Shown: positions 1 to 9,149 of the stretch, piece after piece
Position numbering within the stretch: the stretch's first letter is position 1
Layout: every line of letters begins with the position of its first letter
Program-made: the position numbers and the translations under genes
The notes under the pieces: generated by a model
The model's input: the letters and a program-made list of their open reading frames with translations, nothing else
Told to the model about the DNA's origin: nothing
The model's database searches: none
Assembly: GCF_900100255.1 (NCBI RefSeq)
Contig: NZ_FMTS01000002.1
Coordinates: 335,400-399,399, forward strand
Length of the DNA: 64,000 bases
From: Asticcacaulis taihuensis
GTDB lineage: Bacteria > Pseudomonadota > Alphaproteobacteria > Caulobacterales > Caulobacteraceae
Reading direction: 5' to 3'

Positions 1-169
1 CGGTTTCCAGATTGCGGATCTTGCCCTCGGCGCGGCGGCGCTCTGTGCCCTTGGCCGTCTGCACGGCGATACCGGCTGAATCGTAGCCGCGATATTCGAG
101 GCGGCGCAGGGATTCCAGCAGACGCGGCGCGACGGGTTCATTGCCGATAATACCGATGATTCCGCACAT
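1..169 (-). CDS. glmS: Glutamine-fructose-6-phosphate aminotransferase, N-terminal part (cut by window edge)
   Basis: Makes glucosamine-6-phosphate from fructose-6-phosphate and glutamine, the first step toward UDP-GlcNAc for peptidoglycan and lipid A. Only about 56 codons lie in the window, reading leftward from the ATG at 169. The protein begins [19 protein letters not shown] and continues with [15 protein letters not shown]. After Met removal Cys2 is the Ntn-amidotransferase nucleophile, and the EYRGYDSAG motif is diagnostic of the family. It diverges from glmM, the next enzyme of the same pathway, across an AT-rich intergenic region. Confidence 0.96.
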   Translation of the reverse strand, partial: MCGIIGIIGNEPVAPRLLESLRRLEYRGYDSAGIAVQTAKGTERRRAEGKIRNLET

Positions 170-447
170 ATGCCGGGCTCCTTTTCGCCAGTGATGCCAA
201 AATGCGACTTTCAAATAGCATATGGAAAATAAATTTGCTATAAATTCGTATTGCGAAAAATTGCTACCCGCCCACTGATTTCTATCGAAAATTCGCCATT
301 AATTTAATAAATTTGCCATTTGCACACGAAACGACGCGAAATTTACAATTCGTGACGAGAAACGCCACACGTTTACGCAATAAATTAATTGCAAATTAGA
401 TGATGCAGGCTTATCAAGCCAGAAATCAGGCGCAAGGAGCCGGTCAG
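170..447. promoter_or_regulatory. AT-rich divergent promoter region between glmS and glmM
   Basis: This 278-base stretch is far richer in A+T than the surrounding genes. It holds several near-copies of short words such as GCGAAAAATTGC, CGAAAATTCGCC, AAATTTGCC and GCGAAATTTAC. It must contain both divergent promoters. The words could be binding sites for the helix-turn-helix domain encoded just downstream, but that is inference. I cannot place -35/-10 boxes reliably. Confidence 0.45.
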
Positions 448-2076
448 ATGAGCGACAACAAGTGGGAAAAATTGCAGGCGGCCGTCAGCGCCTCCGGCAT
501 TTCCATCAAAGACGTGGCCGAAGCCGCCTCCATCGCCCAGAGCAGCATTTTCCGCGCCCTGAATGGTTCGACCAAGGCGCCGCGCCCCGAAACCGTCGAC
601 AAGCTTGAGGCCGCTTTCGTCGCGCTCCTGACCCAGAAGATGGCCGACTACCGCCAGGCCCTGTCAGTTTACGGCTATAACCCCATCCGCAACCGCAACG
701 AAGAAATGGCCACCCATATGCCCGCCATGACCCAGACCCGCAAATATTTCGGCACCGATGGCATCCGCGGCCGGGCCAATACCTTCCCGATGACGGCCGA
801 GGTCGCCTACCGCGTCGGCATGGCCGCCGGCAAGATGTTCATGTCGGAAACCGACCGCCGCCACCTGGTCGTCATCGGCAAGGATACACGCCTGTCGGGC
901 TATATGATCGAGCCGGCCCTGGTGGCGGGCTTTACCTCTGTCGGCATGGATGTGCGCCTGTTCGGCCCCCTCCCCACCCCCGGCGTGGCGATGATGACCC
1001 GCTCGATGCGCGCCGATCTGGGGGTCATGATCTCCGCCTCGCACAACGCGTTCGCCGATAACGGTATCAAGCTGTTCGGCCCCGATGGCTACAAGCTCTC
1101 CGATGAGGTCGAGTTGGCTATCGAGGCGCGCATGGATGGCAATATTCTGGTCGGCGTGGCCGACCCGCACAAGCTCGGCCGCGTCGCCCGCGTCGATGAC
1201 GCCCAGTGGCGCTATGTCGAAATCGCCAAGGCGACCTTCCCGCGCCACCTGACCCTGAATGGCCTGCGCATCGTACTCGATTGCGCCAATGGCGCCGCCT
1301 ACAAGGTAGCCCCGCTGGCCCTTTATGAACTGGGCGCCGAGGTCTTCCCGCTGGGCGTGACGCCGGACGGCCTCAACATCAATGAAAAGTGCGGCTCAAC
1401 CCAGCCGCAGGCCATGGCCCAGAAGGTCAAGGAACTGCGCGCCGATATCGGCATCGCGCTCGATGGCGACGCCGACCGCGTGGTGATCTGTGATGAACAC
1501 GGCCAGATCGTCGATGGCGATCAGATCATGGCGATTGTCGCCGGTGCTTTGGCGCGCAAGGGCCTGCTCAAGGGCAACGGCCTGGTGGCCACGGTCATGT
1601 CGAACCTCGGCCTGGAACGCCACATGCAGAAGCTCGGCCTGTCGCTGGAGCGCACCAAGGTGGGTGACCGCTATGTCATGGAACGGATGCGCGAAGGCGG
1701 CTTCAATATCGGCGGCGAGCAATCCGGGCACGTCATCCTCAGCGACTACGCCACCACCGGCGACGGCCTGATCGCCGCGCTTCAGGTGCTGGCCGAGCGG
1801 GTCGAATCCGGCAAACCGATGAGCGAGCTTGGCCGCCAGTTCGACACAGTGCCGCAACTGCTGAAGAACGTGAAATACACCGGCCAGAACCCGATGGAAC
1901 GCGAGGCGGTCAAGCAGGCCATCCGTGACGGTGAGGAAAAGCTGAAGGGTACCGGCCGTGTGCTGGTGCGCCCCTCCGGCACCGAGCCGCTGATCCGCGT
2001 CATGGCCGAAGGCGATGATGCGGAACAGGTCAAGGCCGTGGTCAATGCGATCGCCGAAACCATGGCGGGGGCTTAA
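448..2076 (+). CDS. glmM: Phosphoglucosamine mutase with an N-terminal XRE-like HTH extension
   Basis: Interconverts glucosamine-6-phosphate and glucosamine-1-phosphate for UDP-GlcNAc synthesis. Start: the ATG at 448 has AAGGAG eight bases upstream (434-439), giving 542 aa; usual GlmM is about 450. The standard GlmM start ([15 protein letters not shown]) is only at residue 94 (base 727), with no good ribosome site in front of it. The roughly 93-residue extension begins [14 protein letters not shown] and reads like a lambda-repressor/XRE helix-turn-helix ([19 protein letters not shown], about residues 20-45). The mutase part is intact: ISASHN with phospho-Ser198, the metal loop DGDADR (339-344), GEQSGH, and RPSGTEP near residue 510. 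Either this is a true fusion, or GlmM also starts internally at 706 or 727. The mutase call is certain; the role of the extension is unknown. Confidence 0.93.
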   Translation: MSDNKWEKLQAAVSASGISIKDVAEAASIAQSSIFRALNGSTKAPRPETVDKLEAAFVALLTQKMADYRQALSVYGYNPIRNRNEEMATHMPAMTQTRKYFGTDGIRGRANTFPMTAEVAYRVGMAAGKMFMSETDRRHLVVIGKDTRLSGYMIEPALVAGFTSVGMDVRLFGPLPTPGVAMMTRSMRADLGVMISASHNAFADNGIKLFGPDGYKLSDEVELAIEARMDGNILVGVADPHKLGRVARVDDAQWRYVEIAKATFPRHLTLNGLRIVLDCANGAAYKVAPLALYELGAEVFPLGVTPDGLNINEKCGSTQPQAMAQKVKELRADIGIALDGDADRVVICDEHGQIVDGDQIMAIVAGALARKGLLKGNGLVATVMSNLGLERHMQKLGLSLERTKVGDRYVMERMREGGFNIGGEQSGHVILSDYATTGDGLIAALQVLAERVESGKPMSELGRQFDTVPQLLKNVKYTGQNPMEREAVKQAIRDGEEKLKGTGRVLVRPSGTEPLIRVMAEGDDAEQVKAVVNAIAETMAGA

Positions 2077-3281
2077 AGATAGCTCAGCCACCATTGGCGA
2101 TGCGTCATCCGGAAGCGGGCATAGGCGCGCGAAACCGGATAGAGCAGGCACAAGATCACCAGCCAGACGACATAGACCTGCCACAGGCTGATCCCCCAGC
2201 CATCCTTCGCCAGTTGGCCGGGATTGCCGAGAAAGTTGGCGAAATGCGCCGCCGGGATCCCCTGCACCAGGCCGAGCAACAGCGCCCCGCCATGGACGAT
2301 ATAGATGTGCAGCAGATAGGTCAGGAAAGGCGTCCGCCCGAAGGCCAGCAGCGGCAACTGGAACAGACGCGGCAGGTGCGTCAACGTCAGGCACAGGCAC
2401 ATGGCCAGGCCCAGCATCAGCAAAGTATAGTCGAGCGACGGCGGATATTTCGACACATTGAGGATATCGAGCACCATCAGGCCGGGATTGCTCTGCCATT
2501 CCCATGGGTTCTGATCGCCATAGAGATTGGGCAGGCGCAAAATCAGAAACAGCCCCAAAAAGCCGGCGGCCAGCAGGGTAATGGCACGGCGACGCGACAA
2601 CGCCTCCAGTTGGAATATAAAGCCCAGTCCGTAACCCAGGCACATGATGCCGAGCCACGGGATCACCGGATAGACGATCATGCCGGGCAGGCTCCCCAGT
2701 CCGCCTGGCTCCATAGCCAGCCGCCAGATGACCTGGTCCGTGCCCTGCAGCGTTTCTGCTTTTACCCCGCCCAGCAGGCCATGTCCGGCGACCAGGGCAA
2801 TGCCGATGATCAGCACCGAGCGCCCCGGCAGCCAGTGCAGCACCGCCATCAGGATCATCCCCACGCCAATGGCGAAGATCACCTGCAGGAAAAAGAACGG
2901 ATAGCCGAAATTGAAGCCGAAACTGATCAGGGTGAGTTCAAGCGCGACCAGCCACAGGCCACGCGCCAGCAAATGGCCGGTGAGCCGCCATTCGGTCTTG
3001 CCGCGCGCCTGTTGCAGGAAGATCGAAACACCTGACAGAAACACGAAGGTCGGGGCGCACAGATGCGTGATCCAGCGCGTGAAAAAGAGGACCGGGGTCG
3101 TCTTTTCCAGGTCGAGCGGATCGAAGGCCAGCGCGTCCTTGTTGAAATAGTCACGCGTGTGATCCAGCACCATCAGGACCAGCACCAGCCCGCGCAGCAG
3201 GTCGATGATATCCAGACGGCGCGGCGCGTCCGTCTGGATCGGCGGCGGATCGGACTCGGCCCCAGCCTCACTCTCCGGCAT
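2073..3281 (-). CDS. Membrane protein of the DUF1624/HGSNAT acyltransferase-like family
   Basis: A 402-residue polytopic membrane protein with roughly ten hydrophobic segments. The opening [20 protein letters not shown], with DHTRDYF following, is the hallmark of the heparan-alpha-glucosaminide N-acetyltransferase-like DUF1624 family, related to YeiB and acyltransferase-3 proteins. Such proteins are thought to move acyl groups across the membrane onto sugars; the substrate here is unknown. I chose the ATG at 3281 (MPESEAG) because GGGGGA lies six bases upstream; in-frame ATGs further upstream lack this spacing. The stop overlaps the end of the convergent glmM by four bases, so the two transcripts overlap at their 3' ends. 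Confidence 0.8.
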   Translation of the reverse strand: MPESEAGAESDPPPIQTDAPRRLDIIDLLRGLVLVLMVLDHTRDYFNKDALAFDPLDLEKTTPVLFFTRWITHLCAPTFVFLSGVSIFLQQARGKTEWRLTGHLLARGLWLVALELTLISFGFNFGYPFFFLQVIFAIGVGMILMAVLHWLPGRSVLIIGIALVAGHGLLGGVKAETLQGTDQVIWRLAMEPGGLGSLPGMIVYPVIPWLGIMCLGYGLGFIFQLEALSRRRAITLLAAGFLGLFLILRLPNLYGDQNPWEWQSNPGLMVLDILNVSKYPPSLDYTLLMLGLAMCLCLTLTHLPRLFQLPLLAFGRTPFLTYLLHIYIVHGGALLLGLVQGIPAAHFANFLGNPGQLAKDGWGISLWQVYVVWLVILCLLYPVSRAYARFRMTHRQWWLSYL

Positions 3282-3404
3282 AAGCATTCCCCCAATTATC
3301 GATAACACTGTATCGCAAAGCCCGGACTTGGCAAGCGGCTGCGGCATCGCTTGTGACATGCGCGCTCAGGTGGTATGGATTAACCAAAAAGAGGACGCGG
3401 CCCG

Positions 3405-5321
3405 ATGAATTTGCAGGCACTTACAGGCCTTCTCGCCATGCTGTTCGTGGCCGGGACGGCATCGGCTCAAACAACGCCGCCCACAAATCCCGACAGCACA
3501 ACGGTTATCGTCCAGGGTGAAAAGCCTGGCCGTCCGCATAACTGGCTCAAGGCGGAGAGCCCTCATTTCACCGTCTATAGCGATACCAGCCGCGGCCACG
3601 TCCGCGAACTGCTCGAAAATATGGAACGCTTTCGCTATGTGCTGAACACCTTGTCCCATATCGGCGAAGGCCCGGCCGGCGCGCCAAAATTTACCCTCTA
3701 CTATCTCGCCGATGCCGAAGACCTCGCCATCGTCAATCCGGAGATGCCCAATCGGGCGGCCGGCCTTTATGAAGCCTGCGAAGAGGGCGTCCAGGGCTTT
3801 GCCGCCTATCGGCCAGGCCCGGCCTATGTGGAGCAAAATGCCGCCGAACAGCCTGAAAATGAAGGTCAGACCCTGATCTTCCAGGCCTATGCCCGCTATT
3901 TCTTCCGCAGCCATTTCCCGCAGCGCGCCCCGCTCTGGTATATCGAGGGCTATGCCCGCTATGTCTCGACCATGCGCTTCGAGGACAAGACGGCGATACT
4001 GGGCCTGCCGCCCTATTCGACGGATGCCTATCTGCGCGGTCTCGACATGCGTTATCCCAGCCGCCTCGATTACAAGGATGTGCTGAACGACAATGACTGG
4101 TTCAGCAACCGGCGTGGCGAGACCGGCGCCCTGCAAAATGACGTGGCGGCCAAACGCAACCGGCAGCGCGTCACGGATCAGGGACCGGCCGAACTGGCGC
4201 GCTCGGAAAACGGGCGCCTGGCCGCTGAATTTACCTCCCGCTCATGGCTCCTGACCCACTGGATTCTCTCATCGCCGGAGCGGGCGCAAAAGCTGGCAGC
4301 CTATGATGCCGCCGTTCAGGCCGGAGAGAGCCGCGTCGATGCATTCAGCCGCCTGTTTGGCAGCAGTGCGGTCAGCCTGGATGTGGTGTTGCGCAAATAC
4401 CTGCTGAAAGAGCTCAAACCAGGCCGGATGGCCGTGCCTGGCCTGCCCTTGCCGGAGGTGACCTTTGACGACCTGCCGGCGTCAACTGAGAATCTGATGC
4501 TGGAAAATGCCGCCTTGCAGGGCTGTCCGTCAGCGGCGCATGGCCGCCGCCTGCTGAACGATATCCGCAATGAAGCGGCCAGGCATCCGGAGAATCCTGT
4601 CGCGCAGATAGCGCTCAGCCGCGCCGAAATGCTTTATGGCGATCCGCGCGCGGCCCTGCCATGGCTGCAAAAAACGGCGACGGCGAACCCCTCCGATTTT
4701 GAGGTCAGCTATCTTTTGGGGCGCGCCGAATTGAAACTGGCGGAAACAACGGACAATCCCGATGCCTATGAGGCCGCCGAAGCCGCTCTGACACAAGCCT
4801 CGGGTCTGGAGCCCAACTCGGCCGCCAATGCCTTCTGGTACTATCGCGCCCGTGCATCTGGCAATGACCATATCGATGCGGACGCCGCCGGCGCCGCCGT
4901 CATGGCCTGGAAGCTCGCGCCAGAGGTCGATGCCTATGTCTTCAATGCCGCGCTCGTTCATGCGCAATCCGGCGATATGGCGACAGCCACACGGCTTTTC
5001 AATCAACTCGCCAGTGATCCCCGTCCCGGTCCGTGGGCGAAACCGGCCAGGGACTGGCTGGCGCGTCTGAAAGCGGGTGCCGGCAAGGCTGATGTCCTGG
5101 CGGCAATCGTCGCGCCGGAGCGGCCCGATACGGGCTGGCATGGGCAGGTGGACTGGACCGTCAATACCACGGCTGTGCTCAGTGACGTGATCCGCCAGCA
5201 GGATGAGGATGACAAGCTGCGGATGCAGGCCAAGGCGTTCTGGGCACCGCCGGCTGACAATGCCACACCCCAGGGCGGTCAGGTCATGCCGAATGCCGCG
5301 CAGGAAAAAATCGGAGAGTAG
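3405..5321 (+). CDS. Secreted TPR protein with a degenerate peptidase-MA-like domain
   Basis: A 638-residue protein with a clear signal peptide (MNLQALTGLLAMLFVAGTASA, cleavage before QTT). Residues about 45-190 resemble gluzincin/peptidase-MA-like domains: PLWYIEGYARY (176-186) matches the PLWxxEGxAxY motif that follows HExxH in that group. Where HExxH is expected the sequence reads QAYAR (160-164), so zinc catalysis looks lost. Residues about 375-560 contain degenerate TPR-type helix pairs (for example RAALPWLQKTATANPSDFEV). A likely role is periplasmic protein binding; no specific function can be assigned. GAGG about ten bases before the ATG supports the start. Confidence 0.7.
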   Translation: MNLQALTGLLAMLFVAGTASAQTTPPTNPDSTTVIVQGEKPGRPHNWLKAESPHFTVYSDTSRGHVRELLENMERFRYVLNTLSHIGEGPAGAPKFTLYYLADAEDLAIVNPEMPNRAAGLYEACEEGVQGFAAYRPGPAYVEQNAAEQPENEGQTLIFQAYARYFFRSHFPQRAPLWYIEGYARYVSTMRFEDKTAILGLPPYSTDAYLRGLDMRYPSRLDYKDVLNDNDWFSNRRGETGALQNDVAAKRNRQRVTDQGPAELARSENGRLAAEFTSRSWLLTHWILSSPERAQKLAAYDAAVQAGESRVDAFSRLFGSSAVSLDVVLRKYLLKELKPGRMAVPGLPLPEVTFDDLPASTENLMLENAALQGCPSAAHGRRLLNDIRNEAARHPENPVAQIALSRAEMLYGDPRAALPWLQKTATANPSDFEVSYLLGRAELKLAETTDNPDAYEAAEAALTQASGLEPNSAANAFWYYRARASGNDHIDADAAGAAVMAWKLAPEVDAYVFNAALVHAQSGDMATATRLFNQLASDPRPGPWAKPARDWLARLKAGAGKADVLAAIVAPERPDTGWHGQVDWTVNTTAVLSDVIRQQDEDDKLRMQAKAFWAPPADNATPQGGQVMPNAAQEKIGE

Positions 5322-5336
5322 GGCGCTCTCCGATTT
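5308..5336. terminator. Bidirectional terminator-like hairpin
   Basis: Arms AAATCGGAGAG (5308-5318) and CTCTCCGATTT (5326-5336) are perfect inverted repeats around a short loop that includes the stop codon of the TPR protein gene. It lies between convergent genes, so it could serve both strands. The flanking A/T runs are short. Confidence 0.5.
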
Positions 5337-5363
5337 GATGCCTTGTCGTTATTGGGGCGGTTC

Positions 5364-6017
5364 TTACAGGATGCTTTGACCGGTGCTCTTCCAGTCGGAC
5401 AGGAAGGTTTCCAGGCCCTTGTCGGTCAGCGGATGCTTGAACATGTCGCGGAAGGTCTGCGGCGGCAGGGTGGCGCAGTCGGCGCCAGCAATGGCGGCCT
5501 GGGCGACGTGGGTGTTGTTGCGCAGAGAAGCCGCCAGAATTTCGGTATCGAAATCGTAGTTGTCATAGACGGCGCGGATGTCGTGGATCAATTGCATCCC
5601 GTCAGCGCCCTGGTCATCGAGACGGCCGACGAACGGCGAGATGTAGGTGGCGCCGGCCTTGGCGGCCAGCAGGGCCTGGGTGGCCGAGAAACACAGGGTG
5701 ACATTGGTCATCAGGCCTTGCGCCGAGAATTCCTTGGTCGCCTTCAGGCCGTCGATGGTCAGCGGCACCTTGATGACCACGTTGGAGGCGATCTTGGCCA
5801 GCTTTTCGCCTTCCTTGATCATGGTGGCGGCGTCCGTGGCGGCGACCTCGGCCGAGATCGGGCCATCGCACATGCCGCAGATTTCCTTGATGACTTCAAG
5901 GATGTTGCGGCCGGACTTGGCGATCAGGGTCGGGTTGGTGGTGACGCCGTCGATCAGGCCGGTTTCCAGCAGTTCGGCAAGGATCTTGGTGTCGGCGGTA
6001 TCGGCAAAAAGCAGCAT
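5364..6017 (-). CDS. tal: Transaldolase / fructose-6-phosphate aldolase family enzyme
   Basis: A 217-residue single-domain (beta/alpha)8 Schiff-base aldolase of the short transaldolase group (FSA/TalC-like). Recognisable motifs are [27 protein letters not shown], and VVIKVPLT with the Schiff-base lysine, then [19 protein letters not shown] and SPFVGRLDD. The reaction is either transfer of dihydroxyacetone in the non-oxidative pentose phosphate pathway or the related aldol cleavage of fructose-6-phosphate. Short family members of both activities are too similar to separate by eye. It is monocistronic, with rimO divergent upstream. Confidence 0.9.
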   Translation of the reverse strand: MLLFADTADTKILAELLETGLIDGVTTNPTLIAKSGRNILEVIKEICGMCDGPISAEVAATDAATMIKEGEKLAKIASNVVIKVPLTIDGLKATKEFSAQGLMTNVTLCFSATQALLAAKAGATYISPFVGRLDDQGADGMQLIHDIRAVYDNYDFDTEILAASLRNNTHVAQAAIAGADCATLPPQTFRDMFKHPLTDKGLETFLSDWKSTGQSIL

Positions 6018-6127
6018 GGGATTTTCCTGTTGCGGGCGCTGTTGAGGAATAAACTTTCAACCCGCGTAAAATTTCGGTATGGGAGGCTTAATCCCCATTC
6101 CCCCCAAAAAAGCAAGTTTTATCTGTA

Positions 6128-7537
6128 ATGAGTGATGCCGTATTGAAACCGGATGCCCAGCCGAAAGTCGGTTTTGTCTCGCTCGGTTGTCCAAAGGCCC
6201 TGGTTGATTCCGAGCGCATTCTGACGCGCCTGAAGGGCGAGGGCTACGACACCTCGGCCTCCTATGCCGGTGCCGACGTCATTGTGGTCAATACCTGCGG
6301 CTTCCTCGATTCAGCCAAGGAAGAGAGCCTGAACGCCATCGGCGAGGCCCTGGCTGAAAACGGCAAGGTCATCGTCACCGGCTGCATGGGTGGCGAGGAA
6401 GACCTGATCCGTTCGCGCTTCCCCAATGTCGCCGCCGTCACCGGCGCGCACCAGTATGATGCGGTGATGGACGCCGTCCATAATGTGGTGCCGCCAAAGC
6501 CCGATCCCTTCCGCCCGCTGGTGCCGGAAGGCCCCGGTGTGCGCCTGACACCGAAGCACTATTCGTATCTGAAAATCTCCGAGGGCTGCGACCATCGCTG
6601 TTCCTTCTGCATTATCCCCTCTCTGCGCGGTGATCTGGCCTCGCGTCCGGTGGCGGATGTGCTGCGTGAAGCCGAGACCCTGGCCAGGGCGGGCGTCAAG
6701 GAACTGCTGGTCGTCTCGCAGGATACGTCGGCCTACGGTCTCGATATCAAGTATGCGCAGTCCGAATGGCGCGGCCAGAACTGGGACGCCAGCTTTGAAG
6801 ACCTGGCGCGCGGGCTTGGCGAACTGGGCATCTGGGTGCGGATGCACTATGTATACCCCTATCCGCACGTCAATTCGGTCATTCCGCTGATGGCCGAGGG
6901 CAAGATCCTGCCCTATCTCGATATCCCCTTCCAGCACGCCTCGCCCAAGATCCTCAGGGCGATGAAGCGCCCCGGCAATCAGGAAAAGACGCTCGACCGC
7001 ATCCTGTCGTGGCGCGAAATCTGCCCCGACCTGACCCTGCGCTCGACCTTCGTCGTCGGCTTCCCCGGCGAGACCGAGGCCGATTTCAACTTTCTGCTCG
7101 ACTGGCTGGAAGCGGCGCAGATCGATCGCGTCGGCGCCTTCGCTTACGAAAACGTCGAGGGCGCGGCTGCCAAGCTGCTGCCCGATCATGTGCCGGAAGA
7201 GGTCAAGCAGGATCGCCTGGCCCGCTTCATGGCCGTGGCCTCGCGTATTTCGGCGCAAAAACTGGCCAACAAGGTGGGCCGCATCGAGGACTGTCTGGTC
7301 GACGACATCCGCAATGACGCCACCGCCATCGCCCGCACCCGCGGTGACGCGCCTGAAATCGACGGCCATATCTTCCTGAAGGGCTTCAATGGCCTGAAAG
7401 CCGGTGATCTGGTCAAGGCCAAGGTCACCAAGGCCGACGCCTATGACCTGTGGGGCGAACCCGAGGGTTTGATCAAGCTCAATCGCGTCCCCGGCGCCCG
7501 TCCCGTTCGACGCCATACGCTGATCTCGCGCATCTAA
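6128..7537 (+). CDS. rimO: Ribosomal protein S12 methylthiotransferase
   Basis: A radical-SAM enzyme that adds a methylthio group to the conserved aspartate of ribosomal protein S12. At 469 aa it has the normal length and architecture: an N-terminal UPF0004 domain with three cluster cysteines (SLGCPKA, NTCGF, VTGCMGG), the radical-SAM triad CDHRCSFC near residues 156-163, and a C-terminal TRAM domain. The motif [13 protein letters not shown] and the S12-group pattern favour RimO over the tRNA enzyme MiaB. The upstream gene is divergent, so it has its own promoter. Confidence 0.95.
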   Translation: MSDAVLKPDAQPKVGFVSLGCPKALVDSERILTRLKGEGYDTSASYAGADVIVVNTCGFLDSAKEESLNAIGEALAENGKVIVTGCMGGEEDLIRSRFPNVAAVTGAHQYDAVMDAVHNVVPPKPDPFRPLVPEGPGVRLTPKHYSYLKISEGCDHRCSFCIIPSLRGDLASRPVADVLREAETLARAGVKELLVVSQDTSAYGLDIKYAQSEWRGQNWDASFEDLARGLGELGIWVRMHYVYPYPHVNSVIPLMAEGKILPYLDIPFQHASPKILRAMKRPGNQEKTLDRILSWREICPDLTLRSTFVVGFPGETEADFNFLLDWLEAAQIDRVGAFAYENVEGAAAKLLPDHVPEEVKQDRLARFMAVASRISAQKLANKVGRIEDCLVDDIRNDATAIARTRGDAPEIDGHIFLKGFNGLKAGDLVKAKVTKADAYDLWGEPEGLIKLNRVPGARPVRRHTLISRI

Positions 7538-7544
7538 CCTTGTA

Positions 7545-7603
7545 CCTCCCCACCTATGGTGGGGAGGGGGACCGCACCCAAAGGGCGTGGTGGTGGGGTT
7601 TCT
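7545..7603. repeat. Palindromic intergenic repeat element
   Basis: The arms CCTCCCCACC (7545-7554) and GGTGGGGAGG (7558-7567) form a perfect hairpin with a three-base loop. It is followed by ACCGCACCCAAAGGGCGTGGT and a G-rich tail. This composition is typical of dispersed palindromic elements in Caulobacterales intergenic space. A second, different element of the same style lies at 43506-43628. It sits between convergent rimO and an acetyltransferase and may also end transcription. Confidence 0.5.
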
Positions 7604-8241
7604 TACTTTACACTCCTTAAGGCTTCGATATCCGCGCCTTCGATGACGGCGAGGTTGGCTTCGATCCTGTCGATCGGCCAGTCCCACCAGGCAATGGCCA
7701 TCAGGTCAGCGATCACTTCATCACTGAACCGCTGGCGGATCACCTGCGCCGGGTTGCCGCCGACAATGGTATAGGGTGCGACATCCTTCGTCACCACGGC
7801 ACCGGAAGCGATGATCGCGCCCGAAGCGATTGTAACACCCGGCATGATCGTGGCGTTATGGCCGATCCAGACATCGTGCCCGACCACCGTGTCACGCGAT
7901 GGCAGGTTGATATAGTCGATCATGGTTTCCGGCTTGAAGACGCGGAACGGATAGATCGAAAACCCGCCCATCGGATGATTGGCCGATGAGGTGATGAAGG
8001 TCGTGCCATGAGCGAACTGGCAGAATTTGCCAATCACCAGCTTTTCCTTGCTGATCGGGAAGAGGTAAGGCGCCAGGATCTGCGCCCAATTCGTCTGCGG
8101 CGTAAAATTCGACGCATAGGAATAGGCCCCGACCGTGATACGCGGATGGTCTATGACATTTTGCAGATAGACCGTGTTGGTGATCACCGTGCCATCGGGC
8201 GCGGTGATCGGATGGACAGCATCCATATTGAGAAGCGGCAT
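7603..8241 (-). CDS. CatB/Vat-like xenobiotic O-acetyltransferase (hexapeptide repeat)
   Basis: A 212-residue left-handed beta-helix acetyltransferase. Motifs include YSYASNF, IGKFCQFAHGTTFITSSANHP with the histidine that would be the catalytic base, VGHDVWIGHNATIMPGVTIA and SGAVVTKDVAPYTIVGGNPA. These match the CatB/Vat group, which acetylates chloramphenicol or streptogramins when it is a true resistance enzyme. Chromosomal relatives are common and their natural substrates are usually unknown, so a resistance role should not be assumed. The C-terminal WWDWP motif is typical of the family. Confidence 0.87.
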   Translation of the reverse strand: MPLLNMDAVHPITAPDGTVITNTVYLQNVIDHPRITVGAYSYASNFTPQTNWAQILAPYLFPISKEKLVIGKFCQFAHGTTFITSSANHPMGGFSIYPFRVFKPETMIDYINLPSRDTVVGHDVWIGHNATIMPGVTIASGAIIASGAVVTKDVAPYTIVGGNPAQVIRQRFSDEVIADLMAIAWWDWPIDRIEANLAVIEGADIEALRSVK

Positions 8242-8251
8242 TTGAAATCCC

Positions 8252-8770
8252 TCAGAACTTCGCGGTCAGGCGACGCGACAGGCGGGCCTTGATGCGCGCC
8301 AAAGCGGTTTCGGAGGCGGGACGGATGAAGTCGTACCCGATATCCGCCCAGTCGGGATCATCCTTCTCATAACCCAGGCGCGGCAGGATTTCGAGCGAGG
8401 TCACGAACGCCTGGGTGCGATAAGGCAGAAGCACGCCACCATTGGCCGTCTGATGCGCCTTGGCTTCCTCGTAATTACGGAACCAGTGATTGATCGAGTC
8501 CTTCAGGCCGGGGGCTGCGAAGATTTCGGAGAAATCGACCTCTTCGGCGGCATTTTTCAGCGCTGTCCAGGTCGGGAAGCCGGCCTCATGGGCGATGACG
8601 GTCAGGGCGTGCTTCAGTTGCAGGCCGGCCGGTGCATTTTCCAGACGGCTGAAACGCGTCCGCGCGGTCGCGTCATCGGCGCGCACGGCTTTCAGCAGCC
8701 TGGCGGCGTCGCGTTTGTAGGTGTCTATGGATTTGAGATCATGCGCGGCGTTTTTAGCCATTTTGGGCAT
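8252..8770 (-). CDS. Small cytosolic protein of unknown function
   Basis: A 172-residue protein. The ATG at 8770 (MPKMAKNAAHDL) is preceded by AAGGAG six bases upstream, which fixes this start; a longer open frame exists but lacks coding character. The segment LQLKHALTVIAHEAGFPTW (about residues 45-63) resembles a short helical motif found at the N-terminus of various ankyrin-like and unknown bacterial proteins. No signal peptide or membrane segment is present. The function is unknown. It lies ten bases downstream of, and on the same strand as, the promoter-proximal end of the acetyltransferase gene, so the two may be co-transcribed. Confidence 0.65.
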   Translation of the reverse strand: MPKMAKNAAHDLKSIDTYKRDAARLLKAVRADDATARTRFSRLENAPAGLQLKHALTVIAHEAGFPTWTALKNAAEEVDFSEIFAAPGLKDSINHWFRNYEEAKAHQTANGGVLLPYRTQAFVTSLEILPRLGYEKDDPDWADIGYDFIRPASETALARIKARLSRRLTAKF

Positions 8771-9149
8771 GGGAAGTCTCCTTTGTACAAAGGCTTTTCC
8801 CCATCCCGGAAAGCCACAAAAGAGCGGATTATGTGTAGCAAATCTCTTGCAACAGGAGGACGCAAACGTCTTTCGCGGGGCTGAGCCGTCCTGCCGGCTC
8901 AAGGGCCTTTTTATTCGTCTTGCTTGGAAAAAGCAAGACGGTCGAAGCGCCGCAACGGCGGCGGCGGGCAGTCGCCCTTGCCAAAGCCATAAGGCTTTGG
9001 AGATCATTACCCTCATGTTTGCATTTTTTTCATGATTGGCGCGTGAAGTGATGTTAAGATTTTGCGACAGCGTACCCAAAAAAAATCGGGCGGGCAGATT
9101 GATCAATCTCAAAGAGACGCTTCAGACCTTCAGTCACGGGCATGATGTC
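8771..9149. other. Intergenic region with three consecutive hairpins
   Basis: No gene is supported here. Three perfect or near-perfect stems occur in a row: GAGCCG/CGGCTC (8883-8900, followed by GGCCTTTTT), CGTCTTGCTT/AAGCAAGACG (8916-8940) and CCAAAGCC/GGCTTTGG (8981-9000). On the minus strand this would be the leader of the small unknown gene; on the plus strand it precedes the hydrolase. A structured RNA or a repeat cluster are both possible. Confidence 0.4.

Noticed and set aside
1396-2658. Long minus-strand open frame (420 codons) across glmM and the next gene
   Set aside because: Composition mirrors the antisense of well-supported glmM and DUF1624 genes; such long shadows are common at this G+C.
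7603-8241. Acetyltransferase as an antibiotic resistance determinant
   Set aside because: Family resemblance to CatB/Vat is real, but chromosomal homologues with unrelated roles are common and no mobile context is present.
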